This document shows positions 27,295 through 36,095 of a stretch of 64,000 nucleotides of DNA, in pieces (position 1 is the stretch's first letter; each line of letters begins with the position of its first letter). The stretch comes from Bacillota bacterium (GTDB lineage Bacteria; Bacillota; UBA4882; UBA8346). The translations under genes were made by a program, and so were the position numbers. The notes under the pieces were generated by a model. It was not told where the DNA came from, ran no database searches, and was given only the letters and a program-made list of their open reading frames with translations. Where the stretch lies: NCBI GenBank assembly GCA_023400055.1, contig JAEXFN010000011.1:108012-172011 (forward strand), in the 5' to 3' direction.

Positions 27295-29100
27295 ATGCCC
27301 AGAGGTTATGGCCGCATCAGATTTATCGACGACAGTTCGGAAAAGCCGGTGATCACTATGGCCATGGTCCGCCGGATCTTGCGCTATTTCGCGCCGTACT
27401 GGAGGCAATTGGCCGTCTCGGTGACGCTGATTCTGATCGTGGCCGCGCTCGGGCTGATCCCCGCGGTGATTATCAAAGGCATCATCGATCTGGCTTTGCC
27501 GCATCGGGACTTCAAGCTGCTGGCCATTTTGGTGACGGTGGCCATGGCGGCTACGATCCTGCTGGGTTTGCTGCAGGTGGGGCAGAGCTATCTCAACACC
27601 TGGATCGCCAAGCACATTACTTTCAACATGAAAAATCAGCTGTATGACCATTTGCAGCATATGTCGGTCAGTTTTTTCGCCGCCGCCAAGCCCGGCGAGA
27701 TTATCACCCGGATCACCAGCGACATCGACGGGATTCAGGACGTTTTCAACGCCACGGCGGTTAACGCTTTAAGCAGCATCTTCACCTTGGTGACGACCGC
27801 CGCGGTGTTGCTGGCGATGAACTGGAAGCTGACCGTGCTGGGGATGCTGATCCTGCCGGTATTCATCGTCCCCACCCGCAAGGTGGGCAAGGTCCGCTGG
27901 GAGATCGCCTCCCAAAGCCAGGAAAAGATCGCCGAGCTCAATCAGATCATCCAGGAAACGCTCAGCATCAGCGGGGCCATCCTGACCAAGATCTTCACCC
28001 GGGAAGCCGATGAGTACGGTAAGTTTAAAGAGGCCAACGCCGCGGTGGTCAAGTTGCAGATCAAGGAGTCGCTGGCCGGCCGGTGGTTCCTGATGACCAT
28101 CAATAGCCTGGCGGCCATGGGCCCGCTGCTGATTTACCTGTACGGCGGTTATCTGTTTATTCACGGCGAAATGTCCGTCGGCAGCATCATCGCTTTCGTG
28201 GCGCTGTTGACGCGCTTGTACGGGCCGGTGACTCAGATCTCCAACATCCATATCGATATTACCCGTTCCTTTGCATTGTTCGAGCGCATCTTCGCCTATC
28301 TCGATCAGCGGCCGGAGATCGTCGACCGGCCGGGCGCGGCGGCGCTGGCGCCCATCCGGGGCGAGGTCGCTTTCGAAGCGGTCAGTTTTTCGTATAACCG
28401 GCAAGATAAAGTATTAAAGCAGATCAGCTTCAGCGTCGCGCCGGGAACCATGGTTGCCCTGGTCGGGGCCAGCGGCGCCGGCAAAACCACCCTGACCAAT
28501 CTCATTCCGCGGCTGTACGAGGTAGCCGAAGGAAGCCTCAAAATCGACGGCACGGATATCCGGGACGTGACCCTGGAATCGTTGCGCCGCCAGATCGGCA
28601 TCGTGATGCAGGAGCCTTATTTGTTTAACGACACCATCGCGGCCAACCTGCGCTACAGCAAGCCGGACGCCAGCGATGAGGAGCTGGTGAAGGCCTGCAA
28701 GGCGGCTTATATCCATGAGGTGATCATGACTTTTCCCGAGCAGTACCGCACCATCGTGGGCAATCGCGGCGTCAAGCTGTCGGGCGGCGAGAAGCAGCGG
28801 GTGGCCATCGCCCGGGTGATCCTCAAAGACCCGCGGATCATCATTCTGGACGAAGCCACTGCCGCGCTGGACTCGGTCTCCGAAATGTACATTCAGAAGG
28901 CCATCGTGCCGCTGTTGCAAGGCCGGACCAGTTTCGTAATCGCCCACCGTCTGTCGACGGTAATGGCGGCCGATTTGCTGCTGGTGCTGGAGGACGGGCG
29001 GATCGCCGAGCGGGGCGGGCACGAGGAACTGCTGGCCAAGGCCGGCTTGTATAAAAAGCTGTACGATACCCAATTTAGAAGCCATGAGATCCAGGCTTGA
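27295..29100 (+). CDS. ABC exporter, fused membrane and ATPase domains (MsbA/LmrA type)
   Basis: 601 residues. Six membrane helices in about 1-320, with FFAAAKPGEIITRITSDIDG as the conserved intracellular loop. The nucleotide-binding domain has Walker A VGASGAGKTTL (about 391-398), Q-loop MQEPYLFND, signature LSGGEKQR (about 495) and Walker B IIILDEATAALDS, then the switch histidine in VIAHRLST. A half-size transporter that would act as a homodimer exporting lipid, drug or peptide. No partner half-transporter is adjacent. GTGGAGAATCGTC precedes the ATG. Confidence 0.92.
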   Translation: MPRGYGRIRFIDDSSEKPVITMAMVRRILRYFAPYWRQLAVSVTLILIVAALGLIPAVIIKGIIDLALPHRDFKLLAILVTVAMAATILLGLLQVGQSYLNTWIAKHITFNMKNQLYDHLQHMSVSFFAAAKPGEIITRITSDIDGIQDVFNATAVNALSSIFTLVTTAAVLLAMNWKLTVLGMLILPVFIVPTRKVGKVRWEIASQSQEKIAELNQIIQETLSISGAILTKIFTREADEYGKFKEANAAVVKLQIKESLAGRWFLMTINSLAAMGPLLIYLYGGYLFIHGEMSVGSIIAFVALLTRLYGPVTQISNIHIDITRSFALFERIFAYLDQRPEIVDRPGAAALAPIRGEVAFEAVSFSYNRQDKVLKQISFSVAPGTMVALVGASGAGKTTLTNLIPRLYEVAEGSLKIDGTDIRDVTLESLRRQIGIVMQEPYLFNDTIAANLRYSKPDASDEELVKACKAAYIHEVIMTFPEQYRTIVGNRGVKLSGGEKQRVAIARVILKDPRIIILDEATAALDSVSEMYIQKAIVPLLQGRTSFVIAHRLSTVMAADLLLVLEDGRIAERGGHEELLAKAGLYKKLYDTQFRSHEIQA

Positions 29101-29133
29101 AGAACGGGAAACGAGCTGGAAAGATTTTTGAAA

Positions 29134-29214
29134 CGATTTTACCCCTTGCTTTGCTTCTTTTCTCTGCGCTTTTGTGCTCACCCCGGCCTTCGGACCGGGT
29201 TTATCACAACGCTT
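29134..29214 (-). repeat. Dispersed structured repeat, copy 1
   Basis: The minus strand reads AAGCGTTGTGATAAACCC, a GC-rich hairpin around CGAA, then GTGAGCACAAAAGCGCAGAG and an A/G-rich tail. The same element lies at 50748-50818 on the plus strand. TTGTG and CACAA can pair outside the inner hairpin. It is in the gap between the exporter and the 164-residue protein. Confidence 0.7.
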
Positions 29215-29303
29215 TTCGATCGCGGGAATAACATCCGGGCCGCCGCCCACATATTATGCTATGGGTATATATGCGGATTTCAGTTGATGTGGGGGGCTTG
29301 ACG

Positions 29304-29798
29304 ATGGCATTATTTCAATCTTTCAGCGGCGTCGTGACCGGCATTAGCGATTTCGGGGCGGGGATCGCCGCAAGCGCGGGATGCTATCGGCTGATGACCG
29401 TCGAGGACGGCGCCGGCGGCGTGGTCAATTTCGTGGTGGCGCCGACCACGTACTTCGTGGATCACGCCATGATCATGCCCGGGGATACGGTGATCGGGTT
29501 TTATGACGCCAATGCGGCCACGCCGCTGATCTATCCGCCGCAGTTCCGGGCGATTGTCATGGCGCGCGTCGATCCGGGCCGCAGTGTGAAGGTCGATTAT
29601 TTCGACGCTCAGCTGCTGAGCGGGGACGGCACATTGCGCCTGAACATCGCGCCGTCGACCGCGATCGTGCTGGAGAACGGGCAATTTTTCGGGGGGAATC
29701 CGGCCAACCGCGATCTGATCGTGGTTTACGGTCCAACCACCCGGAGCATCCCGGCCCAGACCGCGCCCTGGCAGATTGTGGTGCTCTGTGAGCGGTAA
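29304..29798 (+). CDS. Small conserved-type protein of unknown function
   Basis: 164 residues from the ATG at 29304 (GGGGGG upstream); an in-frame ATG at 29256 lacks a ribosome binding site. No signal peptide. Beta-rich sequence with GVVTGISDFG, VVAPTTYFVDHAMIMPGDTV, PLIYPPQFRAIVMARV and TTRSIPAQTAPWQIVVLCE. The general look is of a family found in Clostridia with no assigned role. Monocistronic, ended by the terminator at 29861. Confidence 0.75.
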   Translation: MALFQSFSGVVTGISDFGAGIAASAGCYRLMTVEDGAGGVVNFVVAPTTYFVDHAMIMPGDTVIGFYDANAATPLIYPPQFRAIVMARVDPGRSVKVDYFDAQLLSGDGTLRLNIAPSTAIVLENGQFFGGNPANRDLIVVYGPTTRSIPAQTAPWQIVVLCER

Positions 29799-29860
29799 TG
29801 CCCTTGGCGAGACTGCCCGCCGACTCCCGGATTCACGAACTCACGGCCCGGCCAAGTTAA

Positions 29861-29888
29861 AACCCTTGAGAAATCAAGGGTTCTTTTT
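29861..29888. terminator. Bidirectional terminator between convergent genes
   Basis: AACCCTTGA (29861-29869), loop GAAA, TCAAGGGTT (29874-29882), then CTTTTTG. On the other strand the stem is followed by TTTTAA. The stop codon of the MerR gene lies inside the stem. Confidence 0.88.
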
Positions 29889-30299
29889 GTGATGAGCGCG
29901 GTTTCCAATTTTGGCGGGCGGCCCGGCCATCTCGGACTCGGCTCGGGCGAGTTCGTCATAGCGTTGCAGCTTCTTATTGACGATCTTCAACAACGCTTGG
30001 TACTCTTGGAGATGATTTTCGATGATCTCCTTCTGGCGCAGGATGATCTGGCGCCGTTCCGGAACGGTATCCGAGCCGCGCAGGCAGAGCGCGATGTAAT
30101 CCTTGATGGAAGCGATCGACATGCCGGTGGCCCGCATACAGCAAACCACCTGAATCCATTCCAGATCGGTCTCGCTGTAAAGCCGTTTTCCGTTCCCCTC
30201 CCGTTGCACCGAAGGCAGTAGGCCTTCTTTTTCATAGTAACGGAGGGTGTAGGGAGAAATATTAAACTTTTCGGATACTGCTCCGATCGAATAACCCAC
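29874..30299 (-). CDS. MerR-family transcriptional regulator
   Basis: 141 residues from the GTG at 30299, chosen because AAAGGAG lies 7 bp before it and the product then begins VGYSIGAVSEKFNISPYTLR, the canonical MerR HTH start. YYEKEGLLPSVQREGNGKRL and a DLEWIQVVCCMRATGMSIAS segment follow, then a dimerisation coiled coil (RQKEIIENHLQEYQALLKIV). It has no C-terminal cysteine pair, so it is not a metal sensor. Divergent from a 19-bp-spacer promoter that heads the oxidoreductase pair, its likely target. Confidence 0.9.
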   Translation of the reverse strand: MGYSIGAVSEKFNISPYTLRYYEKEGLLPSVQREGNGKRLYSETDLEWIQVVCCMRATGMSIASIKDYIALCLRGSDTVPERRQIILRQKEIIENHLQEYQALLKIVNKKLQRYDELARAESEMAGPPAKIGNRAHHKKNP

Positions 30300-30394
30300 G
30301 GCGGCACTCCTTTGAGCGCGGCCCTTCAAAAGCCGGTCATACATATTATAGCGGTTAAAGAACACGCTAAGCAATGAATTTTTTATTTTTGCTC

Positions 30395-30425
30395 TTGACT
30401 TAGAGTAAACTCTAGGAAATATACT
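30395..30425 (+). promoter_or_regulatory. MerR-type promoter with 19-bp spacer
   Basis: TTGACT (30395-30400), spacer of exactly 19 bp (30401-30419), TATACT (30420-30425). The spacer holds the dyad TAGAGT / ACTCTA. Overlong spacers with a central dyad are the hallmark of promoters that MerR-family proteins activate by untwisting the DNA. Confidence 0.85.
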
Positions 30426-30559
30426 TAAGCTGTCCCGGTTTGTTCCAGTTTGAAAAGTTTGGGACGCGAAAGCTAAAACGAATCAAAAGCCAACCGATGA
30501 AACGGCGGTTTTTTTAAAACGCGCCGCTGGGAGCGGTTTACTCGAAAGGATGAAACGCG

Positions 30560-31516
30560 ATGGTCATTTCCTTGATTCACTGGACCAACAACTATATCGC
30601 GGCTCTGGAAGAGATCCTGGGCGCCAAGATCTATGAATGCCACGATAAACAGGAAGCCCTGAAGCTGCTCCCGGAGACGGAAATTATCATCACCATCGGC
30701 GGCGGCGAATACGCGGTTCCCATCGACGACGAGATGCTGGCGGCCAGTCCCAAATTGCGCTGGGTATTCAGCGTGAGTACCGGGGTTGAAAAGCTACCGC
30801 TCCCGGCGCTGCACGCCAAGGGCGTCTTGGTGAGCAACACCAAAGGGGTCCACGCCGTGCCCATCGCCGAATACGTGCTCGGCGGGATGCTGGCCCTGAG
30901 CCATCATTACCACAGTTTCATCCGGGAGCAGCATCAGTGCCGGTGGCAGCCGGTCAGCCCGGGCGAGGATCTGGAGGGCAAGACCCTGTGCGTGATCGGC
31001 GTCGGCAGCATCGGCCGGGAGATCGGCAAGAGAGCCCGCGCCTTTGACATGCGGGTGATCGGGTTGAAAAAGCATCCGGAACCGGTCGCCGATTTCGATC
31101 AGGTGTGGGGCAGCGCACGGCTCCATGAGGCCCTGGCCCAAAGCGATTACGTGGTCTTGGCCACGCCCTTGACGCCGGAGACCTATCAGCTGATGGGCAA
31201 GGCCGAATTCCAGAAAATGAAAGCCACGGCGGTGTTCATCAACATCTCCCGCGGTGACACGGTGGATGAAGCCGCCATGATCCAGGCGCTACAGGAAAAA
31301 CAGATCGCCGGGGCGGTGCTGGACGTATTCCACCGGGAGCCTTTGCCGGCCGATCATCCGCTGTGGCAGATGGCGAATGTAATCGTGACGCCCCATGGCG
31401 CGGGCATTTCCAAGAACACCTTGCGCAAGACGGTCCAGCTGTTCCGGGATAATCTGACCCGCTACCGCCAGGGACAGGAACTTATCAATCAGCTCCGGGA
31501 AGATCAGATCTATTGA
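30560..31516 (+). CDS. D-2-hydroxyacid dehydrogenase
   Basis: 318 residues. The NAD-binding motif GVGSIGREIGKRA follows the substrate half-domain. Catalytic residues are seen in INISRGDTVDE (Arg), FHREPLP (Glu) and VTPHGAG (His). Family members reduce 2-keto acids to D-2-hydroxyacids, or glyoxylate/hydroxypyruvate. GAAAGGATGAAACGCG precedes the ATG. First gene after the MerR-type promoter, 72 bp before the aldo/keto reductase, so co-regulated with it. Exact substrate unknown. Confidence 0.88.
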   Translation: MVISLIHWTNNYIAALEEILGAKIYECHDKQEALKLLPETEIIITIGGGEYAVPIDDEMLAASPKLRWVFSVSTGVEKLPLPALHAKGVLVSNTKGVHAVPIAEYVLGGMLALSHHYHSFIREQHQCRWQPVSPGEDLEGKTLCVIGVGSIGREIGKRARAFDMRVIGLKKHPEPVADFDQVWGSARLHEALAQSDYVVLATPLTPETYQLMGKAEFQKMKATAVFINISRGDTVDEAAMIQALQEKQIAGAVLDVFHREPLPADHPLWQMANVIVTPHGAGISKNTLRKTVQLFRDNLTRYRQGQELINQLREDQIY

Positions 31517-31594
31517 ACTTCGGCGCCGCGGCCATCGCCGCAAAGCGCGCCCGAAGCTTGAGCAACTTTATTCATACAAACTGGAGGAATGGAC

Positions 31595-32752
31595 ATGTTG
31601 TACAGGACGTTTGGCAAGACCGGCGAGCAAGTTTCCATTTTGGGGTTTGGCTGTATGCGGCTGCCGATCGTCGGCGACGATCCCAGCCATATCGATGAGC
31701 CCGAGGCGATCCGGATGATCCGCTACGCCATTGACGCGGGCGTCAATTATGTGGATACCGCCTACCCTTACCACGGCACCGGTTTTGGCCACGGCGGCTT
31801 CAGCGAGCCGCTGGTGGCCAAGGCGCTGCGGGACGGCTACCGCCAGCGGGTCAAGCTGGCGACCAAGCTCCCCAGCTGGCTGATTAAGAGCCGCGCCGAC
31901 ATGGATAAGTATTTGAATGAGCAGTTGGAGCGGCTGGAGACCGATCATATCGACTTCTACCTGGTGCATTCGTTGAACGTCAATTCCTGGGCCACGGTAA
32001 AGAAGTGCGGCGTCGCCGAGTTTTTGGATCAGGCCATCCGGGACGGCCGGATCAAGTACGCCGGATTCTCCTTCCACGACCAGCTGCCGCTGTTCAAGGA
32101 GATCGTCGATGCCTACGACTGGTCTTTCTGCCAGATCCAATACAACTATCTGGACGAAAAATACCAGGCCGGCAAGGAAGGCCTGATGTACGCGGCCGGG
32201 AAAGGCTTGGGCATCACCATCATGGAGCCGTTGCGCGGCGGCAAGATCGTCAACCTGCCCCAGGAAGCCAAGGAGCTCCTGGAGCGGGCCGCGCCGGGCC
32301 GTTCCGCGGCGGAGTGGGGCCTGCGCTGGGTCTGGAATCATCCCGAGGTGTCGGTGGTGTTGAGCGGCATGACCGCCATGGAACAGGTGGTCGAGAATGT
32401 CAAGATCGCCGGGGATGCCCGGCCCGATTCGCTCAGTGCGGCGGAGCTGGCCACCATCGACCGGGTGAAGACCGTCTTCCGCGAGCGGGTCAAGGTCCAG
32501 TGCACCGCTTGCGGCTACTGTATGCCCTGCCCCGTCGGGATCAACATTCCGGGCTCCTTTTCGTTCTATAACGATCATTGGGTTTTCGACGCCAATCCGC
32601 AGATCAAGGCGATGTATCTGCGCCAGTCCACCCTGACCAACGCGGCGCCCGCCTCCAAGTGCGTGGAATGCGGCCGCTGCGAGAGCCATTGCCCGCAGGG
32701 CATCGCCATCCGCAAGGAGTTGAAGAACGTCGGGGAACTGTTCGGAGCCTGA
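31595..32752 (+). CDS. Aldo/keto reductase with C-terminal iron-sulfur domain
   Basis: 385 residues from the ATG at 31595, since the ATG 6 bp earlier almost touches the GGAGG. N-terminal AKR barrel: LGFGCMRLP, DTAYPYHG (catalytic Asp and Tyr), TKLPSW (Lys), FYLVHSLN (His). The C-terminus carries cysteines C303, C306, C309, C312 (CTACGYCMPC) and C356, C359, C362, C366 (CVECGRCESHC), a ferredoxin-like pair of 4Fe-4S motifs. Such fused AKRs are typical of anaerobes and may take electrons from ferredoxin. Second gene of the MerR-controlled unit. Confidence 0.9.
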   Translation: MLYRTFGKTGEQVSILGFGCMRLPIVGDDPSHIDEPEAIRMIRYAIDAGVNYVDTAYPYHGTGFGHGGFSEPLVAKALRDGYRQRVKLATKLPSWLIKSRADMDKYLNEQLERLETDHIDFYLVHSLNVNSWATVKKCGVAEFLDQAIRDGRIKYAGFSFHDQLPLFKEIVDAYDWSFCQIQYNYLDEKYQAGKEGLMYAAGKGLGITIMEPLRGGKIVNLPQEAKELLERAAPGRSAAEWGLRWVWNHPEVSVVLSGMTAMEQVVENVKIAGDARPDSLSAAELATIDRVKTVFRERVKVQCTACGYCMPCPVGINIPGSFSFYNDHWVFDANPQIKAMYLRQSTLTNAAPASKCVECGRCESHCPQGIAIRKELKNVGELFGA

Positions 32753-32779
32753 ACCCGCTTAAAGCTTATGGACCTGACG

Positions 32780-32892
32780 AGCGCTCCGGTCGCTGACCGG
32801 GGCGCCGCCCAATAAAAAAGCCCCGTCGGGCGCGGCCCAGCCGCTGATTCGTTTCAGCGCGACTTGACTACGCTACGCAACGGGGCTTTTTT
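32780..32892. terminator. Large bidirectional terminator, preceded by a second hairpin
   Basis: AAAAAAGCCCCGT (32814-32826) pairs with ACGGGGCTTTTTT (32880-32892) across about 53 bp, giving T-runs on both strands. It serves the plus-strand AKR and the convergent minus-strand repeat protein. The hairpin GCGCTCCGGTC / GACCGGGGCGC (about 32780-32804) lies just before. Confidence 0.8.
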
Positions 32893-32911
32893 GGGCGGGG
32901 CGGCAATGGGA

Positions 32912-33481
32912 TTAGCGGTTTTCCGGGCGGTGTTTAATCTGGCCGAGCGGGCGGAGTCGCCGTTTGCTTTTTTGGCGGCTGCACATGCCGCGATTCAAGG
33001 CTCGGCCCGATTCGGCGCCGCCGACGGCGTGCTGCTGCTTGGTGTTGGAACTCGCCAGCGCCGCATTGGTGCCGCTGGCGCTGTCGGTCCCGGCGCCGCT
33101 GGCCACTTGGGTGGCGGCGGAGGTCCCGCTGGTCTCGTTCAACTGATTGTTGATGACCAGCGTAAGCTCTTCGGCGTCATGCCCGCCCCCGGGCTGTTCC
33201 TCCGGCTCGGACTGCTTGCCCTTCATGCCGAGGTTGCTGGCCTTGCCTTGCGCTCCGACGCTCTGTTGCTGTTGGGTATTGGATGAATCGATGGCGGCGT
33301 TGTTGCCCGCCGCGCTGTTTTTGCCCGCCCCGCTCGCGATCTGGGTGGTATTGGGCGAGTTCGTGAATTGGTTGTTGATGACGATCACGATCCGCTTCTT
33401 GCCGGACGCCGGAGACTCGGCGCTGATCGGTTTGCCGTCGCGGCTCATGGTGATCATGATCTTCTCAGCGATATCTGCCAA
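32912..33481 (-). CDS. Hydrophilic protein with two long internal repeats
   Basis: 189 residues from a TTG at 33481 (AAAGGAG 9 bp before; a GTG 6 bp earlier is possible). The sequence contains two imperfect copies of about 55 residues: (I/L)VINNQ, then a Thr/Ser/Asn part, (I/V)ASGAG, NNAAIDSSNTQQQ or TNAALASSNTKQQ, and a Gly/Lys-rich end. The linker is acidic, the C-terminal tail very basic (RQKSKRRLRPLGQIKHRPEN). No signal peptide; low hydrophobicity. Family not recognised. Composition resembles spore or surface-layer filler proteins, but that is only an analogy. Confidence 0.7.
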   Translation of the reverse strand: MADIAEKIMITMSRDGKPISAESPASGKKRIVIVINNQFTNSPNTTQIASGAGKNSAAGNNAAIDSSNTQQQQSVGAQGKASNLGMKGKQSEPEEQPGGGHDAEELTLVINNQLNETSGTSAATQVASGAGTDSASGTNAALASSNTKQQHAVGGAESGRALNRGMCSRQKSKRRLRPLGQIKHRPENR

Positions 33482-33715
33482 ATTCACCAGCTCCTTTCCG
33501 ATGCAATGACCTTCATTCTGTAGCGCCTGATGGCCCGAAAATAACAAAAAGCCGTAATTTTTTGCGTAAATGACGGGATTCGGCCCAGGTCGTTGCAATC
33601 CGTTTTCTATATCATATGCGGCGTTTTGTAATCGCGAATGCAATTTTCGGCCCATGATGCGATTCGAACGGATAATTGGCGATCGGCTCATGATTTAGGG
33701 CATGCGATCAAGGAA

Positions 33716-34093
33716 TGGCCGGAAGCGGATGGTTTTTTAATCCGGGAATGAGAATGACCTTTCGGCCGAAAGAATGATGATGGTCGGAAAATAGTAAATT
33801 GGTCCGCCAAAATAGAATTTCCGGCCCGAGAATTATTTTTTCGATCGGAAGAATTGGTTTTCCGATCGGAAGAATTGATAAATCGGTCTCGATAGTTAAT
33901 AAATCGATTATGAGAAGTGATTTTTCGATCCGGAGAATTAATATTTTGATCTCGAAAATCAAAATATCGCTCCGGATAATTTAAATATCGGGATCGATAA
34001 TTAAAAAATCGCTCCGGATAATAAAAATATCGCTCTGAAAAATGTATTTTAGGGATCGAAAAATTGAGATTTCCGGATTTAAGGTTATGGATC
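33716..34093. repeat. 21-bp tandem array D (about 18 units, AT-rich)
   Basis: In-phase units run from 33716 to 34093 (for example 33758, 33779, 33800, 33821, 33842, 33863, 33884 and on to 34073). The core is CGATCGG or CGCTCCGG followed by AATAATTTAAATAT-like sequence. TTTCGGCCGAAA and TTCCGATCGGAA are perfect 12-bp palindromes at cores. Much more degenerate than arrays B and C, but the 21-bp phase never slips. It lies between two divergently oriented genes. Confidence 0.88.
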
Positions 34094-34232
34094 GAGGGTT
34101 CTCCGGTTTTCTTTCTCTGCCGCGCGGCAAGGAGTCTTGGTCACTGGCCGCGAAAAGCCCCTTTTTTTCAAATTTTTACATCGCGATTGGCAAAAACGCA
34201 TTTCCAGTAAATTTCGCAGCCCAGGGGGCAGG

Positions 34233-36095
34233 ATGCCCATCATCGGCATGGAATATCTAAAGATGGGTCGGCCCATGGCCGCCGACCCTTCCGCACCGCA
34301 TGGCGCCGTGAGGAGGCCCGCAAAATTGCGCAAATTCCGTTCGGAACTGACGGTTTATTTCATATTGCTCATCGTCGTCCTGCTCTCGACCGTGGGGGGG
34401 CTCCTCTATAGCTGGACCAAGCAGACCACCGAGAAGATGGTCAGCGACTCGACGGTGGAGACCCTGAAACAGATCGATAAGAACATGCACTCGATGCTGG
34501 GCTATGTCCAGGATATTTCGCTGTTCATCATCGCCAACAACGACGTCCGCACCTTCCTGAAGCTGCAGGGCGCGCCCGACGATATCATCAAGTTGCGGCT
34601 GTACGAGAACCTCTCCAACCTGACCGGTACCGAGCCGTTCATCGCCTCGATCAACATTTACGGCGCCAATGGGTTGAAGCTGGAGACCGAGGGGCCTTCG
34701 CAGGATTTGAGCGGCGGATTGGTGGCCCAGTATGAAAAGAAGATCCCCAAAAGCGGTTATTATGTGATCACGCCAACCTACCGCCGCTACTATCAGCCGC
34801 TGGGGGACCAATATGTGATCTCCTTTTACCGCCAGATCAACGACATCAACGATCTGACCCGGAAACTGGGCGTGCTGCGCATCGATATCCATGAAAGTTT
34901 CATCAACCGGCTCTACCGGGATATCCGGATCGGCCAGACCGGCTATGCCTTCGTCGCCAACCAGGAGGGCTACATCGTCTCCCATTCCCATAAGGACAAA
35001 ATATCCCAGTACCTGCAGGATCAGCCCTTCTTCAAACCGGTCTTCGGCGGCAAGGAAGGGTATTACCGCCGCAAAATGGGCGGTCGGGACATGCTGATCA
35101 CCTATTATACTTCGAACGAACAAAGCCTGATCTACGTCGAGGTGGTCCCCTTCGCCGAACTGCTGAAGGACAGCATGTTCATCGGCAGGTTGATCCTGAC
35201 CGTCATTTTGCTCGCTTCGCTGGTGGCCCTGATGTTATCCTACCTGATCGCCTCCAAGGTGACCGATCCGATCAAGAAACTGACCGGGCTGATGCAACGG
35301 GTGGAACGGGGCGACCTGGATGTGGTGATCGATATCGAACGGAAGGACGAGATCGGGACCCTGGCCGCCAGCTTCAACCGCATGATCGGCCGTCTGAAGC
35401 GGTTGATCGACGAGGTCTATAAGACCCGGCTCAAACGGAAGGAAGCGGAGCTCAAGGCGCTGCAGGCCCAGATCGATCCCCATTTTCTTTACAATACGTT
35501 GGATACTATCTACTGGACCTCGCGCCAGGAGAACGCCTCCAAGTCGGGCGAGTTGGTCGAGGCGCTGGCCAAGCTGTTCCGCCTGAGCCTGAACAAGGGC
35601 AATGAGATCACCACCATCGAAAAAGAGGTGGAGCATCTGAACAGCTACCTGTTCATCCAAAAGATGCGCTACGACCAGGAGCCGCAGATCGAGATCGCCA
35701 TCGATCCGGTGCTCTACCCGTATCACACCATCAAGCTGATCCTGCAGCCGCTGGTCGAGAACGCCCTCTACCACGGCATCGCTGAGATCGACGGGGTCGG
35801 CAAGATTACGATCACCGGGAGGGAAGTCGCCGGGGCGATCGTCTTTGAGGTCAGCGACAATGGCGTGGGGATGAGCGCGGCCAAGATCCGCGAGATCTTT
35901 CACGAAAGCAGCGGCGAAAAGGGCGGTTACGGCCTGAAAAACGTGGATGAGCGGATCCGGCTGTACTTCGGCGAGCGCTACGGTCTGGAGATCGAGAGCG
36001 CGCCGGGACAGGGCACCCGGGTGCGGGTGCGGATACCCAAATATCTGGAAAGGAACGAGACCCATGGCGTTACTCAAAGTCGTAGTCGTCGATGA
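34233..36095 (+). CDS. YesM-type sensor histidine kinase
   Basis: 620 residues from the ATG at 34233; GGGGGC lies close before it, and an ATG at 34264 is an alternative. One membrane helix about 38-60, a large extracellular sensing domain (cache-like, about 61-312) and a second helix about 315-338, then HAMP (KVTDPIKKLTGLMQRVERGD). The kinase is of the His_kinase/LytS type with IDPHFLYNTLDTIYW (phospho-His about H417), LVENALYHGI and DNGVGMSAAKI. Such kinases sense extracellular sugars. It overlaps the response regulator gene by 32 bp and precedes a sugar importer and glycosidases. Confidence 0.92.
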   Translation: MPIIGMEYLKMGRPMAADPSAPHGAVRRPAKLRKFRSELTVYFILLIVVLLSTVGGLLYSWTKQTTEKMVSDSTVETLKQIDKNMHSMLGYVQDISLFIIANNDVRTFLKLQGAPDDIIKLRLYENLSNLTGTEPFIASINIYGANGLKLETEGPSQDLSGGLVAQYEKKIPKSGYYVITPTYRRYYQPLGDQYVISFYRQINDINDLTRKLGVLRIDIHESFINRLYRDIRIGQTGYAFVANQEGYIVSHSHKDKISQYLQDQPFFKPVFGGKEGYYRRKMGGRDMLITYYTSNEQSLIYVEVVPFAELLKDSMFIGRLILTVILLASLVALMLSYLIASKVTDPIKKLTGLMQRVERGDLDVVIDIERKDEIGTLAASFNRMIGRLKRLIDEVYKTRLKRKEAELKALQAQIDPHFLYNTLDTIYWTSRQENASKSGELVEALAKLFRLSLNKGNEITTIEKEVEHLNSYLFIQKMRYDQEPQIEIAIDPVLYPYHTIKLILQPLVENALYHGIAEIDGVGKITITGREVAGAIVFEVSDNGVGMSAAKIREIFHESSGEKGGYGLKNVDERIRLYFGERYGLEIESAPGQGTRVRVRIPKYLERNETHGVTQSRSRR

